This document shows, piece after piece, positions 1-6,659 of a DNA stretch of 19,753 nucleotides (position 1 is the stretch's first letter; each line of letters begins with the position of its first letter). The notes beneath the pieces were generated by a model. The model was not told where the DNA came from and searched no databases. It worked only from the letters and a program-made list of their open reading frames with translations. This DNA comes from Candidatus Stahliibacteriota bacterium (lineage in GTDB: Bacteria > Hydrothermota > Tepidihabitantia > B3-TA06), in assembly GCA_030670165.1 (NCBI GenBank), contig DAOVCF010000013.1, forward strand, positions 1 to 19,753. Reading direction: 5' to 3'. The position numbers and the translations under genes were made by a program.

Positions 1-10
1 GTGTTACGGG

Positions 11-39
11 TTGACTTTTGCCCCTTTTCGGCATAGAAT
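11..39 (+). promoter_or_regulatory. Sigma70-like promoter of the aldehyde dehydrogenase gene
   Basis: The -35 hexamer TTGACT (11-16) and -10 hexamer TAGAAT (34-39) are separated by 17 bases. Transcription would begin near 45-47, giving a leader of about 16 bases that carries the SD GGAGG at 52-56 in front of the ATG at 62. Confidence 0.75.
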
Positions 40-61
40 AGGCTAAAAAATGGAGGCGAAA

Positions 62-1552
62 ATGGCCGAAGAGTACTTAAACTTCATTGGAGGAAAGTGG
101 GTTAAGTCCCAGTCTGGCAAGACCTTCGAGAATCGCAACCCTGCGGATACCGCAGATCTTGTGGGCACGTTTCAGCTATCTTCACAAGATGACGTAAATG
201 CGGCAGTTACAGCTGCCCAGGCCGTCTACCCTGGCTGGCGAGATACCCCGGCACCGGAGCGCGCGGATTATATGTATCGGGTGGCCAATAAGTTACGCGA
301 ACGCAAAGAGGAAATCTCCAAGCTCATGACCCGTGAGATGGGCAAGGTGCTTGCCGAAACCCGGGGCGACGTGCAGGAAGGTATTGACACCGCCGATTTT
401 GCCGCAGGCGAGGGCCGCCGCATGCACGGTCAAACCGTACCCTCTGAGTTACGCAACAAGGCAACTTACGTTATCCACCGTCCGATGGGCGTGTGGGGGC
501 TGATTACCCCTTGGAACTTTCCGGTGGCCATCCCCACCTGGAAGACGTTTCCTGCAATAACCACCGGTAATACGATAGTTATCAAACCGGCCACCTACAC
601 CCCGGCCTGCACTGCGAAGCTGATGGAAATTCTGGACGAAGCAGGCATCCCAAAAGGCGTTATCAACTACGTGACCGGCACAGGCGGAGTTGTTGGCGAG
701 CGGCTCATCAACCACCCGGACGTCAAGGGCATAAGCTTTACAGGTTCGTCAGAGGTAGGCAAGCGGATTGCAGAGGTCACCGGCAAGACCCTGAAGCGGT
801 GTTCGCTGGAACTTGGCGGCAAGAACGGCCAGATAGTGATGGACGATGCAAACCTGGAACTTGCGTTGGACGGCGCTCTGTGGGGCGCGTTCGGCACCAC
901 CGGACAGCGCTGCACCGCGACATCGAGGATCATTGTCCAGAAAGGGGTGCACGACGAGTTCTTGGCCGAGCTGGTAAACAGAGCCAAACAGATCAAGATC
1001 GGCAACGGGCTGGACGAATCGGTCGAGATGGGTCCGCTGGTGTCTAAGGCTCAGCAAGAGACCGTGGCAAGCTACGTGAAGATCGGTCTTGAGGAAGACA
1101 AGGCCGAACTAGTGTGCGGTGGACATGCTCTCACCGACGGGGATTACGTCAAGGGTTTCTTCTTCGAACCCACGATTTTTGACAAGGTGAAGCCTGATAT
1201 GCGCATTGCCCAGGAAGAGATATTCGGCCCGGTGCTTTCGGTGATCACGGTCAAGGACCTTGAGGAGGCGATTGAGGTTCTCAACGGTACGGTTTACGGA
1301 CTATCGTCTTCCATCTACACCCAAGACGTTAACCGAGCGATGCGGGCGATCGAGCGCATCGAGACGGGCATAACATACGTGAACGGCCCGACTATAGGCG
1401 CTGAGTGCCACCTGCCCTTCGGCGGGGTCAAGGAGACCGGCAACGGACATAGAGAAGGCGGCTGGACCGCGTATGAGATCTTTACGGAGATGAAAACGGT
1501 TTACATTGATTACTCGGGCAAGCTCCAAAGGGCGCAGATAGATAATAAGTAA
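62..1552 (+). CDS. NAD(P)-dependent aldehyde dehydrogenase, ketoglutarate-semialdehyde/YcbD-like
   Basis: This is a full-length ALDH-superfamily enzyme that oxidises an aldehyde to the carboxylic acid with NAD(P)+ in the cytoplasm. Counting from the ATG at 62 it has 496 residues, normal for the family. Visible landmarks are PWNFP with the oxyanion-hole Asn152, the FTGSSEVGK nucleotide-binding turn, the general base Glu250 in LELGGK, the catalytic Cys284 in GQRCTA, and the late EEIFGPV motif. The C-terminal stretch GAECHLPFGGVKETGNGHREGG resembles alpha-ketoglutaric-semialdehyde dehydrogenases and Bacillus YcbD, so a sugar-acid or dicarboxylate semialdehyde is a plausible substrate, but the substrate is inferred. 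An in-frame ATG at 50 exists, but the SD GGAGG (52-56) overlaps it and sits 5 bases before the ATG at 62, so 62 is chosen. The gene has its own promoter and no visible operon partner. Confidence 0.93.
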   Translation: MAEEYLNFIGGKWVKSQSGKTFENRNPADTADLVGTFQLSSQDDVNAAVTAAQAVYPGWRDTPAPERADYMYRVANKLRERKEEISKLMTREMGKVLAETRGDVQEGIDTADFAAGEGRRMHGQTVPSELRNKATYVIHRPMGVWGLITPWNFPVAIPTWKTFPAITTGNTIVIKPATYTPACTAKLMEILDEAGIPKGVINYVTGTGGVVGERLINHPDVKGISFTGSSEVGKRIAEVTGKTLKRCSLELGGKNGQIVMDDANLELALDGALWGAFGTTGQRCTATSRIIVQKGVHDEFLAELVNRAKQIKIGNGLDESVEMGPLVSKAQQETVASYVKIGLEEDKAELVCGGHALTDGDYVKGFFFEPTIFDKVKPDMRIAQEEIFGPVLSVITVKDLEEAIEVLNGTVYGLSSSIYTQDVNRAMRAIERIETGITYVNGPTIGAECHLPFGGVKETGNGHREGGWTAYEIFTEMKTVYIDYSGKLQRAQIDNK

Positions 1553-1568
1553 ATCCCCTCCCCCTTTG

Positions 1569-1591
1569 TCCCCCTCCACCAAGGAGGGGGA
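1569..1591. repeat. C/G-rich hairpin after the aldehyde dehydrogenase
   Basis: TCCCCCTCC (1569-1577) pairs perfectly with GGAGGGGGA (1583-1591) around a 5-base loop. It lies 16 bases after the stop codon and could slow or end transcription, but no T tract follows on the plus strand, so it is not called as an intrinsic terminator. Confidence 0.6.
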
Positions 1592-1604
1592 TGGAGCGAA
1601 GCGA

Positions 1605-1645
1605 CTTGCGATCGTTGCCTTTACGAATATCGTAAAGGCCGCAAG
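1605..1645. repeat. Nested cruciform
   Basis: GCCTTTACGA (1617-1626) and TCGTAAAGGC (1630-1639) form a perfect 10-bp stem around ATA. It is nested inside CTTGCG (1605-1610) pairing with CGCAAG (1640-1645). It is most likely a dispersed palindromic repeat. Confidence 0.6.
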
Positions 1646-1700
1646 CGTTGTCCGTTAGCCAAAAAGGAGCATTAAATCCACAGATGACGCAGATTAGGTT

Positions 1701-1800
1701 AATCCCTCCGACCGCTCTTATGAGCGGCCACCTCCCTTACCAAGTAAGAACCAAAGAGGTATCAAATGTCCCCCTTAATAAGGGGGATAAAGGGGAATTA
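1701..1800 (+). repeat. Composite dispersed repeat, copy A
   Basis: This copy contains, in order, AATCCCTCCG (1701-1710), the hairpin CCGCTC/GAGCGG (1712-1727), CACCTCCCTT (1730-1739), and the palindrome CCCCCTTA-A-TAAGGGGG (1770-1786) followed by a purine-rich tail. The same blocks occur in the same order on the opposite strand at 2986-3065, on the other side of the coiled-coil gene. Confidence 0.6.
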
Positions 1801-1802
1801 AA

Positions 1803-1867
1803 CGTAGTGGCCGGTTTTCAAACCGACCAGATTATTATGCGGGCCGACCTGAAGGTCGGCCCCTACG
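1803..1867. repeat. Small palindromic element with GTAG...CTAC ends
   Basis: The terminal inverted repeats CGTAGTGGCCG and CGGCCCCTACG differ at one base. Inside are two hairpins: GGCCGGTTT/AAACCGACC (1809-1828, one G-T pair) and the perfect GGGCCGACCT/AGGTCGGCCC (1841-1862). The size and architecture fit a REP- or MITE-like element. It ends 14 bases before the stop of the minus-strand gene and might also serve as its 3' structure. Confidence 0.6.
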
Positions 1868-1880
1868 AACTTTACTTTTT

Positions 1881-2867
1881 CTATCTTGGCCTAGCTGTTT
1901 GACGCTGTCTAATCTTTGTAATTTCTTGGCGGATAAAATCGTTTGGGAAATATCGTTGCGAATTGGCCCGATCTACACGGAATTGATGTTCATAAGGTTG
2001 ACGCTCTGAAGTATAGATTGAAGCCTTTACAGGCAAACTCTCACTTAGTAAACCTCCCGTATTTGTAATATAAATCCTATCGTTAGAAGCAGATGTATAT
2101 GCACCATCTGGGTCACCCCAATACAATCTTTCGGGATAATAAGTTATGCACTTGCTACTGTCCAGCATTACTCTAACCGCACCCGCTGACTTAACTATTT
2201 TGTAACCCGAAGGCAAAGTAATCAAAGCTCTCACATCTTCGGTTGTTCTATCTCCCAGATTTGCGTACTCGAAATTGAAAGACAATAGAGAATCTATTCC
2301 GACAGAATCATAAGGTTCAACTCTTACATCATTAGCAAGAACAAGTATAAGAGGAGCTCTTTCCAAATCTCGACTAATAACTTCTTGTTGCTGGAAAAGA
2401 TTTGAAAGCACAACTGCTTGTGCTGATTCAGCCTCAAGTAACTGTTCATAATAAGCATTTAGATACTGCCTCATGTTTTCGAGTGTAGGTTTCAACTCAC
2501 CGCTAAATTCATTAAGTGTAACGGCCATTTCATCGTTGAAACTAGAAAGAGTTGTATCTAAATCTCCTACTCCTTCCTCAACTTCACCCATGACTGAGCT
2601 TAACCGCTCCAGTCGCCCCGTTAATTCTTCGCTTGCTTTTTGTGTTTCCTTAAATTGGTTTCGTGCAATAACCAGCAAAACAAAGGTGAGGATTGCCATT
2701 ATTAAAGTAAACCCTGCAGTTATAAGGGAAAGGACATCTGCAAGTCTCATTTTCTGTTTTGGAGGATAATTTTCAGCCGAGTGGTTTTCTTCCGAAGGCT
2801 TCTTTGGTTGCCCATCCATTTTCTTTTCCTTCTCTTCTTCTTTAGACTCTTTTTTCTCCTTAGACAT
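1881..2867 (-). CDS. Membrane-anchored coiled-coil protein of unknown function
   Basis: I do not recognise this 328-residue protein. It begins with about 40 very hydrophilic, Lys/Glu-rich residues, followed by one clear membrane segment (about 44-68, LADVLSLITAGFTLIMAILT onward). A long heptad-like helical region follows (about 70-170, with many Glu, Leu and Ser), then a C-terminal region of about 150 residues with beta-type patterning. The single helix and flanking charges suggest a bitopic membrane protein, perhaps a scaffold or sensor; this is inference. The ATG at 2867 lies 6 bases from a good -10 box, so the mRNA is probably leaderless. The gene is visibly richer in A and T than its neighbours and is flanked by inverted dispersed repeats, so it may be an acquired cargo gene. 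Confidence 0.8.
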   Translation of the reverse strand: MSKEKKESKEEEKEKKMDGQPKKPSEENHSAENYPPKQKMRLADVLSLITAGFTLIMAILTFVLLVIARNQFKETQKASEELTGRLERLSSVMGEVEEGVGDLDTTLSSFNDEMAVTLNEFSGELKPTLENMRQYLNAYYEQLLEAESAQAVVLSNLFQQQEVISRDLERAPLILVLANDVRVEPYDSVGIDSLLSFNFEYANLGDRTTEDVRALITLPSGYKIVKSAGAVRVMLDSSKCITYYPERLYWGDPDGAYTSASNDRIYITNTGGLLSESLPVKASIYTSERQPYEHQFRVDRANSQRYFPNDFIRQEITKIRQRQTARPR

Positions 2868-2873
2868 CCCTCA

Positions 2874-2902
2874 ACTATACTCCTCCCCTGCCCTTATGTC
2901 AA
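2874..2902 (-). promoter_or_regulatory. Promoter of the coiled-coil gene, leaderless arrangement
   Basis: On the minus strand TTGACA (2902-2897) and TATAGT (2879-2874) are 17 bases apart. Only 6 bases separate the -10 box from the ATG, so the predicted transcription start coincides with the start codon. Confidence 0.7.
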
Positions 2903-2910
2903 GTGTTGGG

Positions 2911-2930
2911 CAAGGGGTTTAAACCCCTTG
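2911..2930. repeat. Perfect 20-base palindrome
   Basis: CAAGGGGTTT is followed directly by its exact reverse complement AAACCCCTTG. It begins 9 bases beyond the -35 box of the minus-strand coiled-coil gene. It could be an operator for a dimeric regulator or one more dispersed palindrome; the company of other palindromes favours the latter. Confidence 0.6.
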
Positions 2931-2959
2931 TCTGAAACCACTTGTCGCTGACGCTACTC

Positions 2960-2978
2960 GCAACGAGGTGCTCGTTGC
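2960..2978. repeat. Short hairpin
   Basis: GCAACGAG (2960-2967) and CTCGTTGC (2971-2978) pair perfectly around GTG. Read on the minus strand the flank begins GTAGAGC, which recalls the GTAG ends of the other small palindromic elements in this window. Confidence 0.5.
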
Positions 2979-2985
2979 TCTACAA

Positions 2986-3065
2986 AATCCCCCCTACCCC
3001 CCTTAAAAAGGGTAGCTTTGAGAGGCCTTCCTTATCAAGGGAGGTGACCGAAGGCCGGAGGGATT
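2986..3065 (-). repeat. Composite dispersed repeat, copy B (inverted relative to copy A)
   Basis: Read on the minus strand from 3065 it shows AATCCCTCCGGCC, then CACCTCCCTT, then a CCCTTTTTAAGGGGGG palindrome with a G-rich tail. This is the same order as copy A at 1701-1800. An adjoining piece (3066-3090) is partly complementary to the 2986-3012 end and may extend the element. Confidence 0.55.
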
Positions 3066-3131
3066 CTTATTAAGAGGGACACAGGGGGATCAAAATCTGC
3101 GGATTTATTCGCCCCAAGAGAGATTGCTATA

Positions 3132-3159
3132 TTGACCGCCCTCAAAAAATCCTTATAAT
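3132..3159 (+). promoter_or_regulatory. Promoter of the MATE gene, near-leaderless arrangement
   Basis: TTGACC (3132-3137) and the consensus TATAAT (3154-3159) are 16 bases apart. The ATG at 3168 follows after only 8 bases, so any leader is at most about 2 bases and no SD is possible. Confidence 0.75.
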
Positions 3160-3167
3160 CAGCCCTA

Positions 3168-4565
3168 ATGTCAAACCGATCCTCCCCTGCTCCAAGCCGT
3201 GCGGAATTGATGGGAAGCCAGTCCATAGGGAAACTCCTTCTGCGCTTCTCCCTTCCCGGGGTTATCGCGATGCTCGTGAATGCCACCTACAACATGGTGG
3301 ATACCATCTTCGTAGGCGGCCTGGGTCCAAACGCCATCGCCGCGCTTACCGTGGTCTTTCCCTTACAGATGGTCTTTATCGCCATAGGTGCAGGAACGGG
3401 CATAGGGTCATCCTCCCTTATCTCACGTAGACTTGGTGAAGGACGGGTGGAGGCGGCCAACCAGGTGGTAGGACAGGCGCTTGTGATCATCCTGATACTC
3501 GGCATACTTGCCGCAATCGCAGGACACACCGTGGGTTATCCTCTACTTAGAGTTCTGGGCGCGTCGGAAGCGATCATAGGCGACGCCTACTCCTACATGA
3601 TCGTTATCGCTTCAGGAGCGATAGTCATCTTCACCAACATGATAGGCAACAATCTTATCAGAGCCGAAGGCAACCCCAACCTGCCTATGATAGCAATGAT
3701 CACCGGTGCGGTCATAAATATAGGTCTCGATCCGATATTCATCTATGTTCTTGGGATGGGTGTCCAGGGAGCGGCGGTGGCCACAATACTGGCCCGGGCG
3801 GTAGGAGCATCTATCGTTCTCACCTACCTTTTCGGCAAGCGCACGAGTTTCAGGCTCAAGGCTTCATACTTCAAGCTTAACTTCAGGATATGGGGCCAGA
3901 TATATGCGGTGGGCGGTCCTCACACGCTGATGTCTTTGGTGGGCAGCGTGGCCATGGCCGTGGTGAACAACGTGGCCTCCGGGTTCGGCCCCCTGACCAT
4001 TGCGGCTTACGGGGTCCTCTTCCGCATAACCCAGCTGGGGTTCATGCCATGCATAGGCATTTCCACCGGAGCCCTGCCCATAATCGCATACAACTTCGGG
4101 GCAAAAAAGTACCTGCGTGTACGGAGTACGGTCCGCAGGACGGTGTTTATATCCACCGTCATAACCATGGGAGTCTCGCTTTTGGCCATTCTTTTCCCTC
4201 GCCAGATAGTGAGCATCTTCAACCGCGATCCGGAGTTCGTTCCCATGGCCGCCCACGCCATGCGCATAGCGATGATAGGTTTCGGCCTCGTGGGCGCACA
4301 GGTGGCGTTTGCAAACTTCTTCCAGGGGATTGGAAAAGGAATTCCCTCTGCGGTGATCGGCATCTCACGCCGGCTGTTGATACTGGTGCCGGTGATCCTC
4401 CTCTTCGCGCACTTCTTCGGCCAGGAAGGGATATGGTTCGCCATTCCCATCTCGGATATAGGCGCGTTCATCATATCGCTCATCTGGACTTTGATCGTGA
4501 TGTGCAAGCTTGGCATAGGCCTGTGGGGAGAGTATAAAGACCCCAAAAACGAAGTCCAGTCTTAA
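3168..4565 (+). CDS. MATE-family multidrug/metabolite exporter
   Basis: This 465-residue polytopic inner-membrane protein has the length and about 12 hydrophobic helices expected of a MATE transporter, which exports cationic drugs or metabolites by Na+ or H+ antiport. Family features seen include the N-terminal KLLLRFSLPGVIAMLVNATYN segment, IFVGGLGPNAIAALTVVFPL, and the repeat of this pattern in the second half (GGPHTLMSLVGSVAMAVVNN, then AAYGVLFRITQLGFMP). The pattern is closest to the MepA/NorM type, but neither substrate nor coupling ion can be read from the sequence. It is transcribed from its own promoter with the ATG almost at the transcription start. A hairpin follows and the next gene again has its own promoter, so it appears monocistronic. 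Confidence 0.92.
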   Translation: MSNRSSPAPSRAELMGSQSIGKLLLRFSLPGVIAMLVNATYNMVDTIFVGGLGPNAIAALTVVFPLQMVFIAIGAGTGIGSSSLISRRLGEGRVEAANQVVGQALVIILILGILAAIAGHTVGYPLLRVLGASEAIIGDAYSYMIVIASGAIVIFTNMIGNNLIRAEGNPNLPMIAMITGAVINIGLDPIFIYVLGMGVQGAAVATILARAVGASIVLTYLFGKRTSFRLKASYFKLNFRIWGQIYAVGGPHTLMSLVGSVAMAVVNNVASGFGPLTIAAYGVLFRITQLGFMPCIGISTGALPIIAYNFGAKKYLRVRSTVRRTVFISTVITMGVSLLAILFPRQIVSIFNRDPEFVPMAAHAMRIAMIGFGLVGAQVAFANFFQGIGKGIPSAVIGISRRLLILVPVILLFAHFFGQEGIWFAIPISDIGAFIISLIWTLIVMCKLGIGLWGEYKDPKNEVQS

Positions 4566-4583
4566 CTCGGTTTATTCCACGAT

Positions 4584-4604
4584 CTTTTTGCCGAAGGCAA
4601 AAAG
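4584..4604. repeat. Hairpin after the MATE gene
   Basis: CTTTTTGCC (4584-4592) pairs perfectly with GGCAAAAAG (4596-4604) around GAA. It starts 18 bases after the stop codon and may help end transcription, although the T run lies on the 5' arm. The block CAAAAAGGAGCATT immediately here also occurs near 1660. Confidence 0.5.
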
Positions 4605-4617
4605 GAGCATTTATCAG

Positions 4618-4645
4618 TTGACCCTCGACTCAAAATCGTTATACT
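4618..4645 (+). promoter_or_regulatory. Promoter of the glyoxalase-like gene, near-leaderless arrangement
   Basis: TTGACC (4618-4623) and TATACT (4640-4645) are spaced by 16 bases, with the ATG at 4654 following after 8 bases. No SD lies between them. Confidence 0.7.
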
Positions 4646-4653
4646 AAACGACA

Positions 4654-5460
4654 ATGCGGCTTGATCATTTCCTCATACACGTGGACAACGACGCGGCGAT
4701 CCTTGAAAACCTCAAAAAGGAAATCGTGCCGCTTGGTTTTCCCTTCGATCCAGGATCGGAGAAAAGCACACAGGGGCTTGCAGTTTCCAATATCTGGATA
4801 GGCGAACAGTACCTGCAGATAGTTCGTCTCTTGCAGCCTTCGGTCAGAGGCTGGAATCCCCGCTGGGTTGAATGCTATAACGAGGGAAAGCGCGGCGTCT
4901 TTTCCATCTTTATCGCCGTAAAAGAACTGGACGAAGTGTACGAAGGTCTGGTTGAAAGGGGCACCGAGATCCCTGAGCCTGAACCAAAACAATCCCTTGT
5001 TAAAACGTCCAAAGACATCCTGGAGGCCGTCACCGGGTTCCTGGGCCTGGGACAGTCGAAACAGAAGAAGATCTCTCCTTGGCGCTCCCTGAACCTGCCA
5101 CCTATCCCTGGCACCGACATGGACATAAACTTCCTTGAATATCATGAGGATTCAGAGAAGGATATCAAGACCCTCATGAAGCCGAACGCCGAGGAGTACG
5201 GGATAACCGGTATCCACAGGGTAAAGATATACCTGCCCCTGTGGAATGAAGGGATCGAGTTCCTTCAAAAGGTCTTTCCTCAACTTCTGCAAACGACAAC
5301 TCAGCAGAAGGTTGAGCTAAGAAAGGATGAACTGCTATTCTTCCGCTCCGATCCGGAAGCCGGCCTAGAGGTAAAGCTCAAGGCCACTGCAGAGGATAAA
5401 CGGTACGCAGGCAACAAGTTCCAGATCGAGAACGTAGAGATCAAAACCGTCTCCCCCTGA
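4654..5460 (+). CDS. Glyoxalase-like (VOC-fold) domain protein
   Basis: The 268-residue product starts MRLDHFLIHVDN, the typical first strand and early His of vicinal-oxygen-chelate proteins. An aromatic stretch (WIGEQYLQIVRL) and IAVKELDEVYEGLVERG follow at the expected places of a bab-bab-b module. A second related half begins near GITGIHRVKIYLP (about residue 185). The closest known group I can suggest is the glyoxalase-like domain family (PF13468 type), whose reactions are mostly unknown; metal ligands cannot be assigned with confidence. There is no signal peptide, so it is probably cytoplasmic. It has its own leaderless-type promoter. Its 3' end faces the minus-strand adenosine-kinase gene with only 22 bases between the two stop codons and no clear terminator. 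Confidence 0.6.
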   Translation: MRLDHFLIHVDNDAAILENLKKEIVPLGFPFDPGSEKSTQGLAVSNIWIGEQYLQIVRLLQPSVRGWNPRWVECYNEGKRGVFSIFIAVKELDEVYEGLVERGTEIPEPEPKQSLVKTSKDILEAVTGFLGLGQSKQKKISPWRSLNLPPIPGTDMDINFLEYHEDSEKDIKTLMKPNAEEYGITGIHRVKIYLPLWNEGIEFLQKVFPQLLQTTTQQKVELRKDELLFFRSDPEAGLEVKLKATAEDKRYAGNKFQIENVEIKTVSP

Positions 5461-5482
5461 CCCCTCCACAACACCCATCCCT

Positions 5483-5968
5483 TCAGGAAAACTTGTATCC
5501 GATCTTACGCATGAACTCGCGGCGCTCTCTTATCTTTGCTTCATCCTCGATACCAACCGGCGAGTAGCCGTCTACCACACCTAAAACACCCCTGCCCTGG
5601 TCTGTCTCGGCAATCAGGACCTGAACCGGATTGGAGGTGGCGCAGAACAAGCTAACTATCTCGCGCACCCCGCGCAACGATTCCATAACGTTTACCGGAT
5701 AGGCGTTACCGAGAATCAGAACGAAGCTGTGGCCAGCGCCTATGGCCTCGGCGTTCTTTACGGCAAGCCTGGTCAATTCCTCGTCGGTGCCCTCATATCG
5801 AATTAAGCGATCCTGGGAAGCCTCGCAAAAGGCGAACCCGAACTTTATGCCTGGAACCGATGTAACCAGGGCCTCGTACACGTCCTCGCAGGACTTGATG
5901 AAGTGCGTCATGCCGACGATGACGTTCGCTTCTTCGGACTTTTGGATCGGTATGAGTTTAAGTTCCAT
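5483..5968 (-). CDS. Adenosine-specific kinase family protein (PF04008 type)
   Basis: The 161-residue protein matches the small compact family known as adenosine-specific kinase, described structurally from hyperthermophilic archaea and also present in bacteria. Recognisable pieces are MELKLIPIQK, the region NVIVGMTHFIKSCEDVYEAL, PGIKFGFAFCEASQDRLIRY with its Cys and Arg, AIGAGHSFVLILGNAYPVNV, and the C-terminal ATSNPVQVLIAETDQGRGVLGVVDG. The length is that of the whole family. The enzymatic role (adenosine to AMP) is inferred from family naming and is itself thinly documented. The start is well supported: on the minus strand GGAGGAG precedes the ATG by 2 bases (GGAGG by 4), behind a promoter. 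It is a single gene, convergent with the glyoxalase-like gene. Confidence 0.85.
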   Translation of the reverse strand: MELKLIPIQKSEEANVIVGMTHFIKSCEDVYEALVTSVPGIKFGFAFCEASQDRLIRYEGTDEELTRLAVKNAEAIGAGHSFVLILGNAYPVNVMESLRGVREIVSLFCATSNPVQVLIAETDQGRGVLGVVDGYSPVGIEDEAKIRERREFMRKIGYKFS

Positions 5969-5988
5969 TACTCCTCCAGTTTGAGATG

Positions 5989-6017
5989 AATATATCTACG
6001 TGGCGGGATTAAGTCAA
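5989..6017 (-). promoter_or_regulatory. Promoter of the adenosine-specific kinase gene
   Basis: On the minus strand TTGACT (6017-6012) and TATATT (5994-5989) are 17 bases apart. The leader of about 14 bases carries the GGAGGAG ribosome binding site. Confidence 0.75.
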
Positions 6018-6334
6018 GAGGCACTGTCGCCTCACATAAGAATCCACATGACTGAAAGACGACGGCAACGGAGTAAACAGGTATCGGTTGCCTCATTTAA
6101 ATTCCACTCGTCCGTGGCGACGTCAAAGGAGGAAATTAGTTGAATGTCCAACCAAATCTCAGCCTCAGGTTCTTTCCAGTGGGTCGTTCCTCCATCCGTA
6201 AGCGAAGCGTTGTGGCTGCGTTGAATCTACTTCGGCGCAATTTGCGGTAGAGGCACGGCATGCTGTACTCCTACTTTCTTACGTGAGGCAACCAGCCAAG
6301 TTCGTGTTGATTTTTAATAAGGCAATGCGGATGC
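6018..6334. other. Intergenic region with palindromes, no gene supported
   Basis: Together with the flanking promoters this makes a 426-base gap. It holds a small hairpin (GAGGC/GCCTC, 6018-6033), a 10-base inverted pair GGTTGCCTCA (6086-6095) / TGAGGCAACC (6284-6293) and a GTAG...CTAC palindrome (6247-6274). A good SD (AAAGGAGG, 6125-6132) precedes a TTG-initiated frame of 36 codons (6140-6250, product with many Arg and Leu) and an ATG frame of 26 codons (from 6144). Neither looks like a known protein. Confidence 0.5.
6247..6274. repeat. GTAG...CTAC palindromic element, short form
   Basis: The left arm GTAGAGGCACGGCA (6247-6260) faces TGCTGTACTCCTAC (6261-6274), an imperfect inverted copy. 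The arms resemble the two ends of the longer element at 10578-10643. Confidence 0.5.
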
Positions 6335-6363
6335 TTGACAAACCCCCTTGTTTGCCGTAGACT
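6335..6363 (+). promoter_or_regulatory. Promoter of the acpP-fabF-etfBA operon
   Basis: TTGACA (6335-6340) and TAGACT (6358-6363) are 17 bases apart. The bases just upstream of and including the -35 box (6320-6341) match the promoter at 10673-10694 in 19 of 22 positions. Confidence 0.75.
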
Positions 6364-6394
6364 TTGGCCTCAAAAACATCCAAGGAGGATGCAA

Positions 6395-6634
6395 ATGGCT
6401 CTTTCCGACGAAGTGAAAAACATAATCGTGGAACAGCTCCACGTACCGGCTGAGAAGGTAACGCCTGAAGCAAAATTCATCGAAGATCTTGGTGCCGACT
6501 CTCTGGATACGGTTGAGCTCATCATGGCCTTCGAAGAGAAGTTTGAAATCGAGATCCCTGACGAAGAGGCACAGAAGCTGGAGACGGTTGGCAAAGCAAT
6601 GGAGTATCTGGAGAAAAAGCTCGCGGAGAAATAA
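6395..6634 (+). CDS. acpP: Acyl carrier protein
   Basis: This 79-residue acidic protein is the acyl carrier of fatty-acid synthesis. Ser36 in GADSLDTVEL is the 4'-phosphopantetheine attachment site, followed by the canonical helix IMAFEEKFEIEIPDEEAQKL and a final VGKAMEYLEKKL. Length and sequence are standard for bacterial AcpP, which works in the cytoplasm with FabF (next gene). The SD AGGAGG (6383-6388) lies 6 bases before the ATG at 6395. An in-frame ATG at 6389 abuts the SD, and a longer open frame from 6335 would begin inside the promoter, so both are rejected. It is the first gene of a run that continues through fabF, etfB, etfA and probably coaE. Confidence 0.96.
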   Translation: MALSDEVKNIIVEQLHVPAEKVTPEAKFIEDLGADSLDTVELIMAFEEKFEIEIPDEEAQKLETVGKAMEYLEKKLAEK

Positions 6635-6659
6635 GCTAGTCGCCGACGAAAGGATTTAA

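Larger units (their letters stand above)
1553..1880. other. Repeat-rich intergenic region, no gene supported
   Basis: The 328 bases between the aldehyde dehydrogenase and the minus-strand coiled-coil gene are almost wholly made of palindromes: a C/G-rich hairpin, a nested cruciform, a composite repeat and a bounded GTAG...CTAC element, listed separately. An 84-codon open frame crosses it but only translates repeat sequence. Confidence 0.7.
2903..3131. other. Intergenic region between the divergent coiled-coil and MATE genes
   Basis: The gap between the two divergent ATG codons (2868-3167) holds the two promoters at its edges and palindromes or composite repeats in the middle. No coding region or structured RNA gene is supported. 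Confidence 0.6.

Noticed and set aside
1648..1902. 84-codon plus-strand open frame after the aldehyde dehydrogenase
   Set aside because: It translates through palindromic repeats, has no family resemblance, and runs into the 3' end of the minus-strand gene.
1553..3167. CRISPR array or complete insertion sequence in the repeat-rich island
   Set aside because: The palindromes are not evenly spaced, do not repeat a single unit with unique spacers, and no transposase or cas gene is present.
3890..4537. 215-codon plus-strand frame inside the MATE gene
   Set aside because: It is the alternative frame of a clear transporter gene; its Arg/His/Pro-rich product shows no domain.
6335..6394. Longer acpP start giving a 20-residue N-terminal extension
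   Set aside because: It would start inside the -35 box of the acpP promoter; ATG 6395 has a strong SD 6 bases upstream and gives the standard ACP N-terminus.
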